Assembly (NCBI GenBank): GCA_964519355.1
Contig: CAZFJW010000014.1
Coordinates: 1 to 21,821 of the forward strand
Direction: 5' to 3'
Origin: CAZBEA01 sp964519355
Lineage (GTDB): Bacteria > Patescibacteriota > Microgenomatia > Levybacterales > GWA1-39-11
Length of the DNA stretch: 21,821 nt
A program made the translations under genes and the position numbers. The notes beneath the pieces were generated by a model. The model did no database searches. It was given only the letters and a program-made list of their open reading frames with translations, and was not told the DNA's origin. Below, one piece after another: positions 1-7,031 of this stretch (its first letter is position 1; the number at the start of each line of letters is the position of its first letter).

Positions 1-26
1 TGACTTCCTGCTTCGATAGATCTCAT
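1..26 (-). CDS. 5' end of a gene leaving the left edge (possible)
   Basis: An ATG at 24-26 on the minus strand opens a frame with no stop up to the window edge; only eight residues (MRSIEAGS) are visible, so no function can be given. The reason to call it is context: a TATAAT box at 35-40 lies 8 nt upstream, the same short spacing seen at many other starts here, and another promoter lies just behind it. The frame is too short to prove coding. Confidence 0.35.
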
Positions 27-34
27 ATAACTTT

Positions 35-79
35 ATTATAAGATGAATCGAATTATATACTTTTTTAGATGAATGTCAA
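35..79 (-). promoter_or_regulatory. tandem sigma70-like promoter elements
   Basis: On the minus strand, TTGACA (74-79) is followed after 16 nt by TATAAT (52-57). A second TATAAT sits at 35-40, 8 nt before the candidate ATG at 26. They point out of the left edge and lie just past the stop of the 87-800 gene, so they would start a new transcript. Confidence 0.6.
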
Positions 80-86
80 GAGGTAT

Positions 87-800
87 TTACAAAAAATCCA
101 TACCATCTGCTCCCTCAACCCATTTAACAGGTATGAAGTTTTTTGTACTTATCTCTTTTATGGCTAGATATAAATAATACTTTTGACTTGTGTATGGCGT
201 CAGTTCCTGTGGATCTCCAGAGATCGTTCCTAAAAGATCGTGCTTTTTAATCTCAGCACTATCTTTTTGACTACTAGAAGCCCTTTTGCCGACAAATATG
301 TATGTTATTTCAAAAGTTCCATCAGCACTTTCCTCTACGACTGAAACAACTCCGTCTTTTTGTTCTGATCGTGTTATTTTCCCGTCAATTATTGCCTGAA
401 TCTGACTTTGTTGATCAATTTCTGCCAGAGCAGAACCCTTAAATTGATTATCACTTCTATCATAAACTTGCTTCAAGTGTGGACAAGCATGAGCGTTTGG
501 ACACGCAAATAAATACTCCGTAACGTCATTGGGGACGTTCGCCTTGTTATTTTTTCCTCCATTTTGACCATTTATAGATAAATTATCCGCAACTACAGCT
601 CTATGTGGTAAAAAGCCAAAAATCTTAGGGAATTTTTGTGAAAGAGGAAACACTGAGAAGTAATTGAGCACAAGAGTACCTATTATTCCCACCACAACAA
701 CTATCAAAAACTCAAGTCCAATAATATCTGCCATTTTATTTGCAGCCTTATTGGTTTGGTTCTTAATTTGGGAAACTTGCTGAGTTGGAACATTCACCAT
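87..800 (-). CDS. unknown single-pass membrane protein with Cys/His motif
   Basis: 237 aa, not recognised. A short polar N-terminus is followed by one strong hydrophobic segment (about residues 28-47, rich in I, L and V). The rest is a soluble tail, probably outside the cell if the N-terminus is cytoplasmic. Just after a Gly/Asn-rich linker (75-90) is a CPNAHACPH motif with Cys100 and Cys106 and two His, suggesting a disulfide or metal site; this is not a CxxCH haem site. The C-terminal 100 residues look like a compact alpha/beta domain. It starts 50 nt after the 5S processing stem and has its own promoter (812-841) with almost no leader. The gene is probably real, because a full-length frame, promoter and start position agree. 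Confidence 0.7.
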   Translation of the reverse strand: MVNVPTQQVSQIKNQTNKAANKMADIIGLEFLIVVVVGIIGTLVLNYFSVFPLSQKFPKIFGFLPHRAVVADNLSINGQNGGKNNKANVPNDVTEYLFACPNAHACPHLKQVYDRSDNQFKGSALAEIDQQSQIQAIIDGKITRSEQKDGVVSVVEESADGTFEITYIFVGKRASSSQKDSAEIKKHDLLGTISGDPQELTPYTSQKYYLYLAIKEISTKNFIPVKWVEGADGMDFL

Positions 801-811
801 ATTCTACTCTA

Positions 812-841
812 ATAATAATGAATGTGATTTGTAGATGTCAA
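812..841 (-). promoter_or_regulatory. promoter of the 87-800 gene
   Basis: Minus strand TTGACA at 836-841, 18-nt spacer, TATTAT at 812-817. The expected transcription start is near 805, only about 5 nt before the ATG at 800, so the mRNA would be nearly leaderless. It lies directly behind the 5S gene; no U-tract terminator separates them. Confidence 0.6.
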
Positions 842-848
842 ATGAAGA

Positions 849-997
849 GTTTGTTCCCACAATTTCGGGCCTTGACCCATTTTCCCGGGAGACTATGTCT
901 CCGAGTATCGTGGGCGCTGATACGTTTCACTTCTCTGTTCGGAATGGGAAGAGGTGGGACCATATCGCTCCGAAGACCCAAAATCCTGGGAACAAAC
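849..997 (-). repeat. inverted repeat enclosing 5S rRNA (processing stem)
   Basis: Perfect 11-bp inverted repeat, arms 849-859 and 987-997. It is continuous through a weaker A/T-rich stretch with helix I of 5S, giving one long stem of roughly 24 pairs. Such stems are typical substrates for RNase III-like release of 5S. Confidence 0.75.
864..982 (-). rRNA. rrf: 5S ribosomal RNA
   Basis: The minus strand carries the 5S core: GTCCCACC, the loop C block CCCATTCCGAAC followed by AGAAGTGAAACG, and then CAGCGCC. This matches the E. coli 5S order. Helix I pairs GGGTCTT (starting at 979) with AAGGCCC (ending at 867), giving a 113-nt core; mature ends are set a few nt outside and are uncertain by about 5 nt. 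It is the last gene of the tRNA-Ala/23S/5S unit. Confidence 0.93.
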
Positions 998-1002
998 TAC
1001 TT

Positions 1003-1091
1003 TGATTGTAACAAGCTCGATATTCAGTATCTAGAGTATAGATACCTAGTTTCTAGCTACTGAATTTCAGCTTCACTAGAATCTGTGCTAT
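1003..1091 (-). repeat. 23S-5S spacer with 3' arms of the 23S processing stems
   Basis: This holds the 3' halves of two long-range stems around 23S. Arm 1078-1091 is perfectly complementary to 4825-4838 (14 bp, extendable with one mismatch to about 20). Arm 1003-1016 is perfectly complementary to 4859-4872 (14 bp, plus 4 more pairs after a bulge). Between them is a local hairpin with TTCAGTA/TACTGAA outer arms. No gene is visible in the spacer. Confidence 0.7.
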
Positions 1092-1197
1092 TTGACCGAT
1101 TAGTACTGCTTGGCTCAATCCCTTGCGGGACTTACACCTGCAGCCTATCAACCTGATGGTCTCTCAGGGGTCTAAAAAGAGATATTATCTTGAGGTG

Positions 1198-1230
<33 letters not shown>

Positions 1231-1464
1231 CGTGGAAATATAGCTACCCAGCGTTGCCCGTAAAGGAACAGCTGGCACACCAGGGATTTCCTCATCCCAG
1301 TCCTCTCGTACTAAGGACGACTCCTCTCAAATCTCACCGGTTGTCCTGGATAGAGTCCGAGCTGTCTCACGACGCTCTTAACCCAGCTCGCGTACCCTTT
1401 TAACTGGCGAACAGCCAGACGCTTGGGAGCTTCTCCACCCCCGCGCTAGGATGAGCCGACATCG

Positions 1465-1814
1465 CTCTATCACTTCGCTTTTCGTTTTGAAACGAAAAAT
1501 TGTGAATTTTCCCTTGTTACCAAGGGCGTTGACTATACCTTCATCCCGATGTGGATCGGGAGCTAGCCGTATTATAAGAAGCATAAATTTTTTGATCAAA
1601 ATCAAAAGAACTTCCTATCGATCCGATAATAATCGGATACAGTCGATACAAGGCTCGATATAAAATATCGAACTCTCTCGGTATTGACCTTTTCATGTTC
1701 AATAAAAAGGTGTCCACCGATTTGGACTAGTATTTTTCTTACCAAAAAGACCTCTATAATCTCCTCTGGAATCAGGCTAAGGCATTACTGCCTTGGCGCC
1801 CCAATGTTTAGTTA
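1465..1814 (-). ncRNA. group I intron in 23S at site L2500, no ORF
   Basis: 350 nt. The 5' exon ends GGCACCT, whose last T is U2500 in E. coli numbering, and the 3' exon resumes CGATGTCGGCTC (C2501 on). The intron ends in G, as group I introns do. P1: exon GGCACCU pairs with intron GGGCGCC, six of seven pairs with a U·G at the splice site. P2 is AAGGC/GCCTT. P3 AATCGG/CCGATT, P5 ACCTTTT/AAAAGGT and P6 CGATAT/ATATCG follow. P7 is GACTGT (1639-1644) with ATAGTC (1531-1536) in an AAGGTATAGTC S-like element; P9 is CCCTT/AAGGG. P4 is weak, and P8 appears enlarged with several hairpins. No homing endonuclease frame is present. Group I assignment is strong from splice-site features and P7; the subgroup is not assigned. 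Confidence 0.8.
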
Positions 1815-1857
1815 AGGTGCCAAACCGCATCGTCGCTGTGGACGCTTGGATGCGATC

Positions 1858-1890
<33 letters not shown>

Positions 1891-2366
1891 AAGCTGCAAC
1901 CTGACCACTGAGGTATGCAGGATCACTAAAACCGACTTTCGTCTCTGCTCGACTCGTTTGTCTTGCAGTCAAGCTGGCTTTTGCTTTTGCACATTCAGCG
2001 CGATTTCCGTCCGCGCTAAGCCAACCTTTGTACAACTCCGTTGCAATTTAGGAGTCAACCTCCCCAGTTAAACTACCCACCAGGCACTGTCTCCCAGCCG
2101 AATTTTTATGCGGCAATGGGGTTATTCTCACTCATTCTAAAGAGAGGTATTCCACTGACGATCTTGCGATCTCCCTCCTATTCTCGACAGTTAAAATAAG
2201 CTTGAAAATACCAAGCTATAGTAAAGCTCCCGGGGTCTTTTTGTCCTAGGACAACTAGGCCGCGTCTTCACAGCCATCTCAATTTCGCCGGGTATGTGTT
2301 CAAGACAGTTGTTCAGTCATTCTACCATTCGTGCGGGTCGGAACTCACCCGACAAGGAACTTCGCT

Positions 2367-2613
2367 CAATTATGTTAATCGTAGACTTCCTATCTACTGT
2401 CTTGCAGTCGCCTGCAAGTTCGGACTATCTCTTCCCCGATTTAATTCGGAGTTTGACATATAGTCTCTGAGGATTGTCCCGCTATGCGGGACTCTTTCCT
2501 GCTGATTGACTCCACCGAGCAGATTATTACCCTTGCGGGTACTGTCGGATACTGAGTTTTTCCAGCATATAGTCAAATTTCTAAAACAAACCACTTCTAA
2601 GGCGATGAAATTC
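2367..2613 (-). ncRNA. group I intron in 23S at site L1931, no ORF
   Basis: 247 nt, inserted after U1931 and before A1932 (E. coli numbering), a site known to host group I introns elsewhere. The complete core can be read. P1 is exon CTATGGT with IGS GCCTTAG (U·G at the splice site, one mismatch). P3 is TTTGAC..ATAT with ATATGTCAAA. P4 is TGCTG/CAGCA. P5 is ACTC/GAGT and CCGA/TCGG, with an ACCC-GCAA-GGGT hairpin. P6a is GTCCCGC/GCGGGAC. P7 is GACTAT (2460-2465) with ATAGTC (2423-2428) in a canonical AAGAGATAGTCC context. P8 is CCGA/TCGG, P9 CTTGCAG/CTGCAAG and P9.1 GTAGA/TCTAC. The intron ends in G. It lacks any endonuclease frame, so mobility would need help in trans. Confidence 0.92.
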
Positions 2614-4138
2614 ACCATAGAACAGTTATAGTTACTGCTGCCGTTCACCGGAGCTTAAATAATAGACTTCCCCCGATTGAATCGGGGTTCATCCACCATT
2701 CTTGACTTACCGGCACTGGGCAGGTGTCAGCCCCTATACGTTACCTTTCGGTTTTGCAGGGACCTATGTTTTAGATAAACAGTTGCTAAACAATCTTTCG
2801 CTGCGGCCCCGACGTTATGTCGGGGCAAGGCATCTCCCATAGGTTACGCCTAGCTTTTTTGCCTAGTTCCTTGAACACACGTCTCCCGATCGCCTTAGTC
2901 TACTCGACCTGCCCACCTGTGTCGGTAATGCGGTACGGCAGAACTTGATACTTCCTACGAATCTTTTCTTGGATCCTGAAACGTATATCCTTGTCCTACT
3001 TGATTGCTCTTTCTGACTTGCATTCGCCACTCGATTTGACTGAAGCGGATTTTCCAACTCCAATTATCTATTGGCTTAGACCCCTTGCGGGGCGATATTT
3101 TTCCAAGACCGTCCATCCTTAGGTAATAACGCATCAAACCCTGTAGTCGAATTTTAACGACTCGTCCATCCGGCTACCCCGCGCTTTTCGACGGGCCACC
3201 GTTAGGTGCCGACTAACCCTTCGCTGACTTACATTGCGAAGGAAACCTTGGGCTTTCGGCGTGCACCGTTCTCAGGTGCAATACGCTACTCATGCCAGCA
3301 TTCTCACTTCTACGCGCTCCACCAGTGCTTACGCACCAACTTCACCGCCCGTAAAATGCTCCCCTACCAAAGCCAGCCGTTGAACCTCGGCAATAAGTTG
3401 TGTTTTTTAGACACCACACTTACTGCAAAAGTTCAACGACCGACATTCTCCGTCGTCGGTAATATGCTTAATCCTCGTTCATTTTCGGCGCCAATTTCCA
3501 AAGATCGACTAGCGAGCTGTTACGCTTTCTTTAAAGGATGGCTGCTTCTAAGCCAACCTCCTAGCTGTCTGAGGAAACTGACTTCCTTAACAACTTAGCA
3601 TATATTTAGAGACCTTAGACGGGAGTCTGGGCTGTTTCCCTTTTGAACCACGAGCTTAGCCCCGCAGTTCTGACTCCTTGTCTTTCTTCTGATGGTATTC
3701 GGAGTTTGATAGATGTAAAGATATTACTACCCCAACATCATTCAGTGCTCTACCCCCACCAGCTACAAACAAAGGCTATACCTAGATATATTTCGGGGAG
3801 AACAAGCTATCTCCAAGTTCGTTAGGTATTTTACCTCTAACCACAACTCATCCCAACCTATTGCTACAGATACGGGTTCGGTCCTCTTGTACCCTTTCGG
3901 ATACATTCAACCTGGTCATGGTTAGCTCACCTGGTTTCGTGTCTTTTTCGTACTCCTAAATCGCCCAGTTAGGGCTCGCTTTCACTACGCCTGCGCACGA
4001 CATTCGTGCTTAGACTCGGAGTAAGAAAAAACTCACTGGCTCATTCTTCAATAGGCACGACGTCATCCCGATAAATCGAGACTTCGTCTGCTTGTTAGTT
4101 AATAGTTTCAGGTACTATTTCATCGCCCTCCCGGGCTG

Positions 4139-4177
<39 letters not shown>

Positions 4178-4380
4178 AGGTATTGATATTTAGTCTTGGA
4201 GCGTGGTCGCCCCTGATTCCCACAAGGTTTAATCGTGCCTCATGGTACTTAGGATCAGAACAAGAAGTGAGATATATTTAACGTACGGGACTTTCACCTT
4301 CTGTGGTGGCGCACTTCCATCGCCTTCTGCTATATTCTCATTTGTAACTTCTTCTGCTTACGCATGCCTGTCCTGCAACC

Positions 4381-4531
4381 CCGCTTGAAAATCCGTATGC
4401 GGAATTCAAATGACTCACTTTTTTCTTTCAAAAATTACACACTGGTAGTTCGTTAACGAAAACAAACTGTGCGTAGTTTCAACTGAAAGGAAAAGTAAGA
4501 ACTCGAACCCCGCATACGAATTTCCATGCGG
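4381..4531 (-). other. 151-nt stem-loop expansion in the 23S 5' domain
   Basis: Between the GGCGAGTGAAAAGGGAACAG block and the GTGAAAGTCCCGTACG block (roughly E. coli positions 270-290) there is an extra segment bounded by CCGC and GCGG. Its halves pair almost end to end: TTCGTATGCGG with CCGCATACGGA, then a U/A-rich stem with CTTTCA/TGAAAG, then a terminal hairpin. It has no group I signals, so it is either a permanent rRNA helix extension or an excised intervening sequence that leaves fragmented 23S. Confidence 0.75.
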
Positions 4532-4824
4532 TTTAGACTGTTCCCTTTTCACTCGCCGCTACTGGGGGAATCTCTGTGATTTCTTTTCCTCGGGTTACTT
4601 AGATGTTTCAGTTCACCCGGTGCCCTGCTGCCAGCTAATATGACCTCTGTAAACAGAAACCAACTTGACTGGAAGCTATCCCGAAATTTCTTCGGGATGA
4701 ATTACCTCATTCGGATATCGCCGGATCAAAATGTCATAGACCATTCCCCGGCGCGTTTCGCAAGTCTTGAAGCGTCCTTCATCGGTCAATACCTCCAAGG
4801 CATCCACTATTAACGTTGTTGTGT

Positions 4825-4872
4825 ATAGCACAGATTCTAAAGAACCTGTCTATTCGACGCTTGTTACAATCA
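4825..4872 (-). repeat. 5' arms of the 23S processing stems
   Basis: Arm 4825-4838 pairs perfectly with 1078-1091, and arm 4859-4872 pairs perfectly with 1003-1016. Together they form a two-part stem bringing the 23S ends together, with an internal loop between. The pairing crosses 3.7 kb, so it is not a chance local hairpin. Confidence 0.75.
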
Positions 4873-4910
4873 ATTATTAACGTACAATCTCGTCGTTTTA
4901 AGAGAAAATG

Positions 4911-4928
4911 CCCCCGCTTCAGCGGGGG
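4911..4928 (-). terminator. GC-rich hairpin in the tRNA-23S spacer
   Basis: A 7-bp stem CCCCCGC/GCGGGGG with a 4-nt loop lies between tRNA-Ala and 23S. On the minus strand it is followed by CATTTTC, on the plus strand by ACTTTTCC; neither gives a good U-tract. Since 23S lies downstream, a processing or pausing hairpin is more likely than a true terminator. I see no gene in the rest of the spacer (4873-5072). Confidence 0.4.
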
Positions 4929-4962
4929 ACTTTTCCCCAAAAACGATTCCCGTTTTTATTTC

Positions 4963-4980
4963 TGTGGACCCTAGGAGATT
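4963..4980 (-). repeat. direct repeat of the tRNA-Ala 3' end
   Basis: These 18 bases are identical to 5071-5088, which cover the 3' T-stem strand and 3' acceptor strand of tRNA-Ala, 108 bp away. On the minus strand this copy sits in a small GGACC/GGTCC, AGGA/TCCT hairpin resembling an acceptor-T minihelix. There is no D arm or anticodon arm, so it is not a second tRNA. Confidence 0.7.
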
Positions 4981-5072
4981 TCCTTCGGTCCCTCTCAGGA
5001 CCTTACTTCTCATCTCCCTTCCGCATTTCGGTTAGCTTGACTTGCACTGAGCAAGCGCAGCGCGCCGAAGTG

Positions 5073-5145
5073 TGGACCCTAGGAGATTCGAACTCCTGAC
5101 CTCATCATTGCAAATGATGCGCTCTACCAGCTAAGCTAAGGGCCC
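5073..5145 (-). tRNA. tRNA-Ala (anticodon UGC)
   Basis: 73 nt with a complete cloverleaf. The acceptor is GGGCCCT with AGGGTCC plus discriminator A; the D arm contains AGCTGGTAGAGC. The anticodon stem CATCA/TGATG encloses the loop TTTGCAA, giving anticodon TGC. The T arm is AGGAG TTCGAAT CTCCT. The 3' CCA is not encoded. It precedes 23S, the place tRNA-Ala often holds in the 16S-23S spacer, but no 16S gene lies upstream here. Confidence 0.96.
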
Positions 5146-5380
5146 GTTTTCGCTCAATGTGCTCTCTTGTCATGCAAGGATGAGCAGCAAATGACCCAAT
5201 ATATTTCTCAAAACACCAGCTGTGGCGAGCACGGTCCAGAAAATAAAGTTGTTAAACCCGTAGGGAAGAAAACAAAAGAATTTGCGCGTGGTAAAAAGCC
5301 CTTAATTACTAAGCTTTTTAGGTTCTTGTTGATTTTAGACGCATAAAGTTCGGTTCGTTTCCTCCTGAAAGGTAAAAAGT
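5146..5380 (-). other. leader of the tRNA-Ala/23S/5S transcript
   Basis: About 230 nt lie between the rRNA promoter and tRNA-Ala, with no 16S rRNA signature and no plausible gene. It holds an AAAAAGC/GCTTTTT inverted repeat (5293-5319, 13-nt loop), which could be an attenuator, and an AGGAGG at 5361-5366 that is too far from the next ATG to serve a gene. Confidence 0.55.
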
Positions 5381-5409
5381 ATTGTACCCGATCTGAGAAT
5401 GTGTGTCAA
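5381..5409 (-). promoter_or_regulatory. promoter of the tRNA-Ala/23S/5S operon
   Basis: Minus strand TTGACA at 5404-5409, an exact 17-nt spacer, TACAAT at 5381-5386. This is the best full-consensus promoter in the window and fits a stable RNA operon; expected start is near 5374. Its -35 is one arm of an inverted repeat shared with the divergent gene. Confidence 0.8.
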
Positions 5410-5423
5410 GCGTGATAATTCGA

Positions 5424-5457
5424 GCTTGACAGTAATTCTTAGTATCAATGCTATAAT
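5424..5457 (+). promoter_or_regulatory. extended -10 promoter of the 5469 gene
   Basis: TGCTATAAT at 5449-5457 is a perfect extended -10. A TTGACA lies at 5426-5431, but the spacing is 20 nt, so the extended -10 probably does most of the work. The expected start is near 5464, about 5 nt before the ATG at 5469. Confidence 0.7.
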
Positions 5458-5468
5458 GATTGTTTGTT

Positions 5469-6032
5469 ATGAAAAAAGACCAAAAACCCAAACAATCAAC
5501 TCTTGAGAAGATTTCACTGGCTGCAACAGCCTGGATGGGAACAACTCAATCTTTAATAGTTCATACAATCCTTTTTGGGGCAATTTTCTTTTTATATCTT
5601 TTCGGTGTAAGTTTCGATCAAATTCTTTTAGTTCTAACTACTGCAGTTTCTCTTGAGGCTATTTATCTTTCACTATTTATTCAAATGACAGTTAATAGGA
5701 CCACCAAAAGTCTTGAAAACGTTCAGGAAGATGTTGAAGGGATTCAGGAAGACGTTGAGGATATTCAGGAAGATTTTGAAGATATTCAGGAAGACGTTGA
5801 GGGACTTGAAGAAAATGTTGAGGAGATTTCTCAAGGATTTGATAAGATTTCGGATCAAAGAACAATCAAACCGAGCACATCAAATGGTCAGAATTCGTCT
5901 CTTAAAACTATTGAAAATCAACTTTCTTTGATTTCAAAAGAATTGGGCTCCCTACGATCTGATCTTGACTTAGTAAAAAACGGAAAAGAGCGATCTTCAT
6001 GGCTAAACAAGCTCAATCCGAGGAAAAAATAG
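5469..6032 (+). CDS. two-TM membrane protein with coiled-coil tail
   Basis: 187 aa from ATG 5469; an in-frame TTG at 5460 overlaps the promoter and is unlikely to be the start. Two hydrophobic segments (about residues 28-46 and 51-74) are joined by a very short loop, so both ends face the same side, probably the cytoplasm. Residues 82-122 are a run of seven-residue units of the type (I/V)QEDVE(D/G), strongly acidic and predicted coiled coil. A basic C-terminus (KLNPRKK) ends the protein. The first half resembles the small two-TM proteins often labelled low-affinity iron permease-like or DUF1003-like, but I would not assign a transport role; a membrane-anchored oligomer is the safer reading. 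It converges on trxB with a 4-nt gap. Confidence 0.8.
   Translation: MKKDQKPKQSTLEKISLAATAWMGTTQSLIVHTILFGAIFFLYLFGVSFDQILLVLTTAVSLEAIYLSLFIQMTVNRTTKSLENVQEDVEGIQEDVEDIQEDFEDIQEDVEGLEENVEEISQGFDKISDQRTIKPSTSNGQNSSLKTIENQLSLISKELGSLRSDLDLVKNGKERSSWLNKLNPRKK
5730..5813 (+). repeat. four 21-bp tandem repeats within the coiled-coil coding region
   Basis: Four consecutive 21-bp units start GA(T/C)GTTGA or GATTTTGA; the first three end ATTCAGGAA and the fourth ends CTTGAAGAA. Degenerate units flank them on both sides. Each unit encodes one heptad, so copy-number change would lengthen or shorten the coiled coil without a frameshift. Confidence 0.85.
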
Positions 6033-6036
6033 CTGT

Positions 6037-6960
6037 TTATTTCTTACCCTCAAGCCACCACTGAACTTCAAGCGCTGCCATACAGCCAAACCCTGCAGCA
6101 GTTATGCCCTGACGATACTTATCGTCCTGAACGTCTCCAGACACAAAAACACCCTCAATATTAGTCATAACTCTTTTTTGAGCTTCAACATAGCCTTTAT
6201 CAGTCAATGTAATTCCCTTAAATACTGAAGAATTAGGCACGTGTCCAATCGCAACAAATATCCCGTCATATGCCTCTTCTGTTATTTCTTTTGTAACTGT
6301 ATTTTGAATTTTTACCCGTTCTACTTTGTTCTCCCCAATGACTTCAGTTATTTGTGAGTTCAAAAGTATTTTTATTTTTGGATTACTTTTTACTCTATCC
6401 TGCATAATTTGGGAGGCTCGAAAACTGTCTCTTCTATGCATTAAGGTAACATCAGCAAAGTTTGTTAGAAAATTCGCTTCTTCCATAGCACTATCTCCGC
6501 CGCCCACAACAATTACCTTCTTATTTCTAAAAAATGCGCCATCACATGTTGCACAATATGATATCCCGCGTCCTGTTAGCTCCTTTTCACCAGGCACCCC
6601 AAGAGTTTTTGAATTTTCCCCTGTTGCGATAAGAATCGATTTACCAGAATAACTTTTTCCATCTGCCGTGACTGAAAAGGGTGACTTAGCATTGGTAAAA
6701 TCGACAGGATCCAGATCTGCATCAACAAAGGTAACTCCAAATCGCTCAGCTTGACGTCTCATATTCATCATAAGTTCTGGTCCTTGTATGCCCTCTGCAA
6801 ATCCAGGAAAATTTTCCACATCGGTTGTAAGCATTAATTGTCCTCCCCAGGTTTTACCTGCAATAACAAGTGTTCGAAGTGAAGCACGGGATGTATAAAT
6901 CGAGGCTGTAAGACCCGCAGGTCCAGATCCAACAATGATGACGTCGAATTGATTTTCCAT
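6037..6960 (-). CDS. trxB: thioredoxin reductase (NADPH)
   Basis: 307 aa, normal length for bacterial low-Mr thioredoxin reductase, which uses NADPH and FAD to reduce oxidised thioredoxin in the cytoplasm. The FAD-binding GSGPAGL is at 11-17. The redox-active CATC is at 136-139 (Cys136, Cys139). The second Rossmann motif GGGDSAMEEA is at 153-162. HRRDSFRA from 175 is the basic motif that reads the NADPH 2'-phosphate. A C-terminal GDVQD FAD motif is present near residue 275. It lies 71 nt behind trxA on the same strand, so the two halves of the thioredoxin system are adjacent. No Shine-Dalgarno precedes the ATG. Confidence 0.95.
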   Translation of the reverse strand: MENQFDVIIVGSGPAGLTASIYTSRASLRTLVIAGKTWGGQLMLTTDVENFPGFAEGIQGPELMMNMRRQAERFGVTFVDADLDPVDFTNAKSPFSVTADGKSYSGKSILIATGENSKTLGVPGEKELTGRGISYCATCDGAFFRNKKVIVVGGGDSAMEEANFLTNFADVTLMHRRDSFRASQIMQDRVKSNPKIKILLNSQITEVIGENKVERVKIQNTVTKEITEEAYDGIFVAIGHVPNSSVFKGITLTDKGYVEAQKRVMTNIEGVFVSGDVQDDKYRQGITAAGFGCMAALEVQWWLEGKK

Positions 6961-7031
6961 ATTAAAATTGTGAAAAACTAAAACTGATATTGCTCTGTCT
7001 TGGTAGAGGGAATTGTATCATTGATAGCCAA

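Noticed and set aside
1378..1605. 75-aa minus-strand frame in the L2500 intron as a homing endonuclease
   Set aside because: It runs through the P9 region and into the 3' exon, is too short, and has no LAGLIDADG, GIY-YIG or HNH motif.
4963..5010. A second tRNA gene
   Set aside because: Only the 3' acceptor/T-stem strand is repeated; no D or anticodon arm is present.
5344..5366. AGGAGG followed by an 8-codon reading frame (MRLKSTRT) in the rRNA leader as a leader peptide gene
   Set aside because: The spacing from AGGAGG to ATG is 16 nt, and a coding leader in an rRNA transcript is unlikely.
5146..5380. 16S rRNA fragment upstream of tRNA-Ala
   Set aside because: No 16S signature such as the anti-SD or 530 loop region was found in this stretch on either strand.
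5673..5858. 61-aa Asn/Phe/Leu repeat protein on the minus strand
   Set aside because: Antisense shadow of the 21-bp tandem repeats in the coiled-coil gene; low-complexity product with no start signal.
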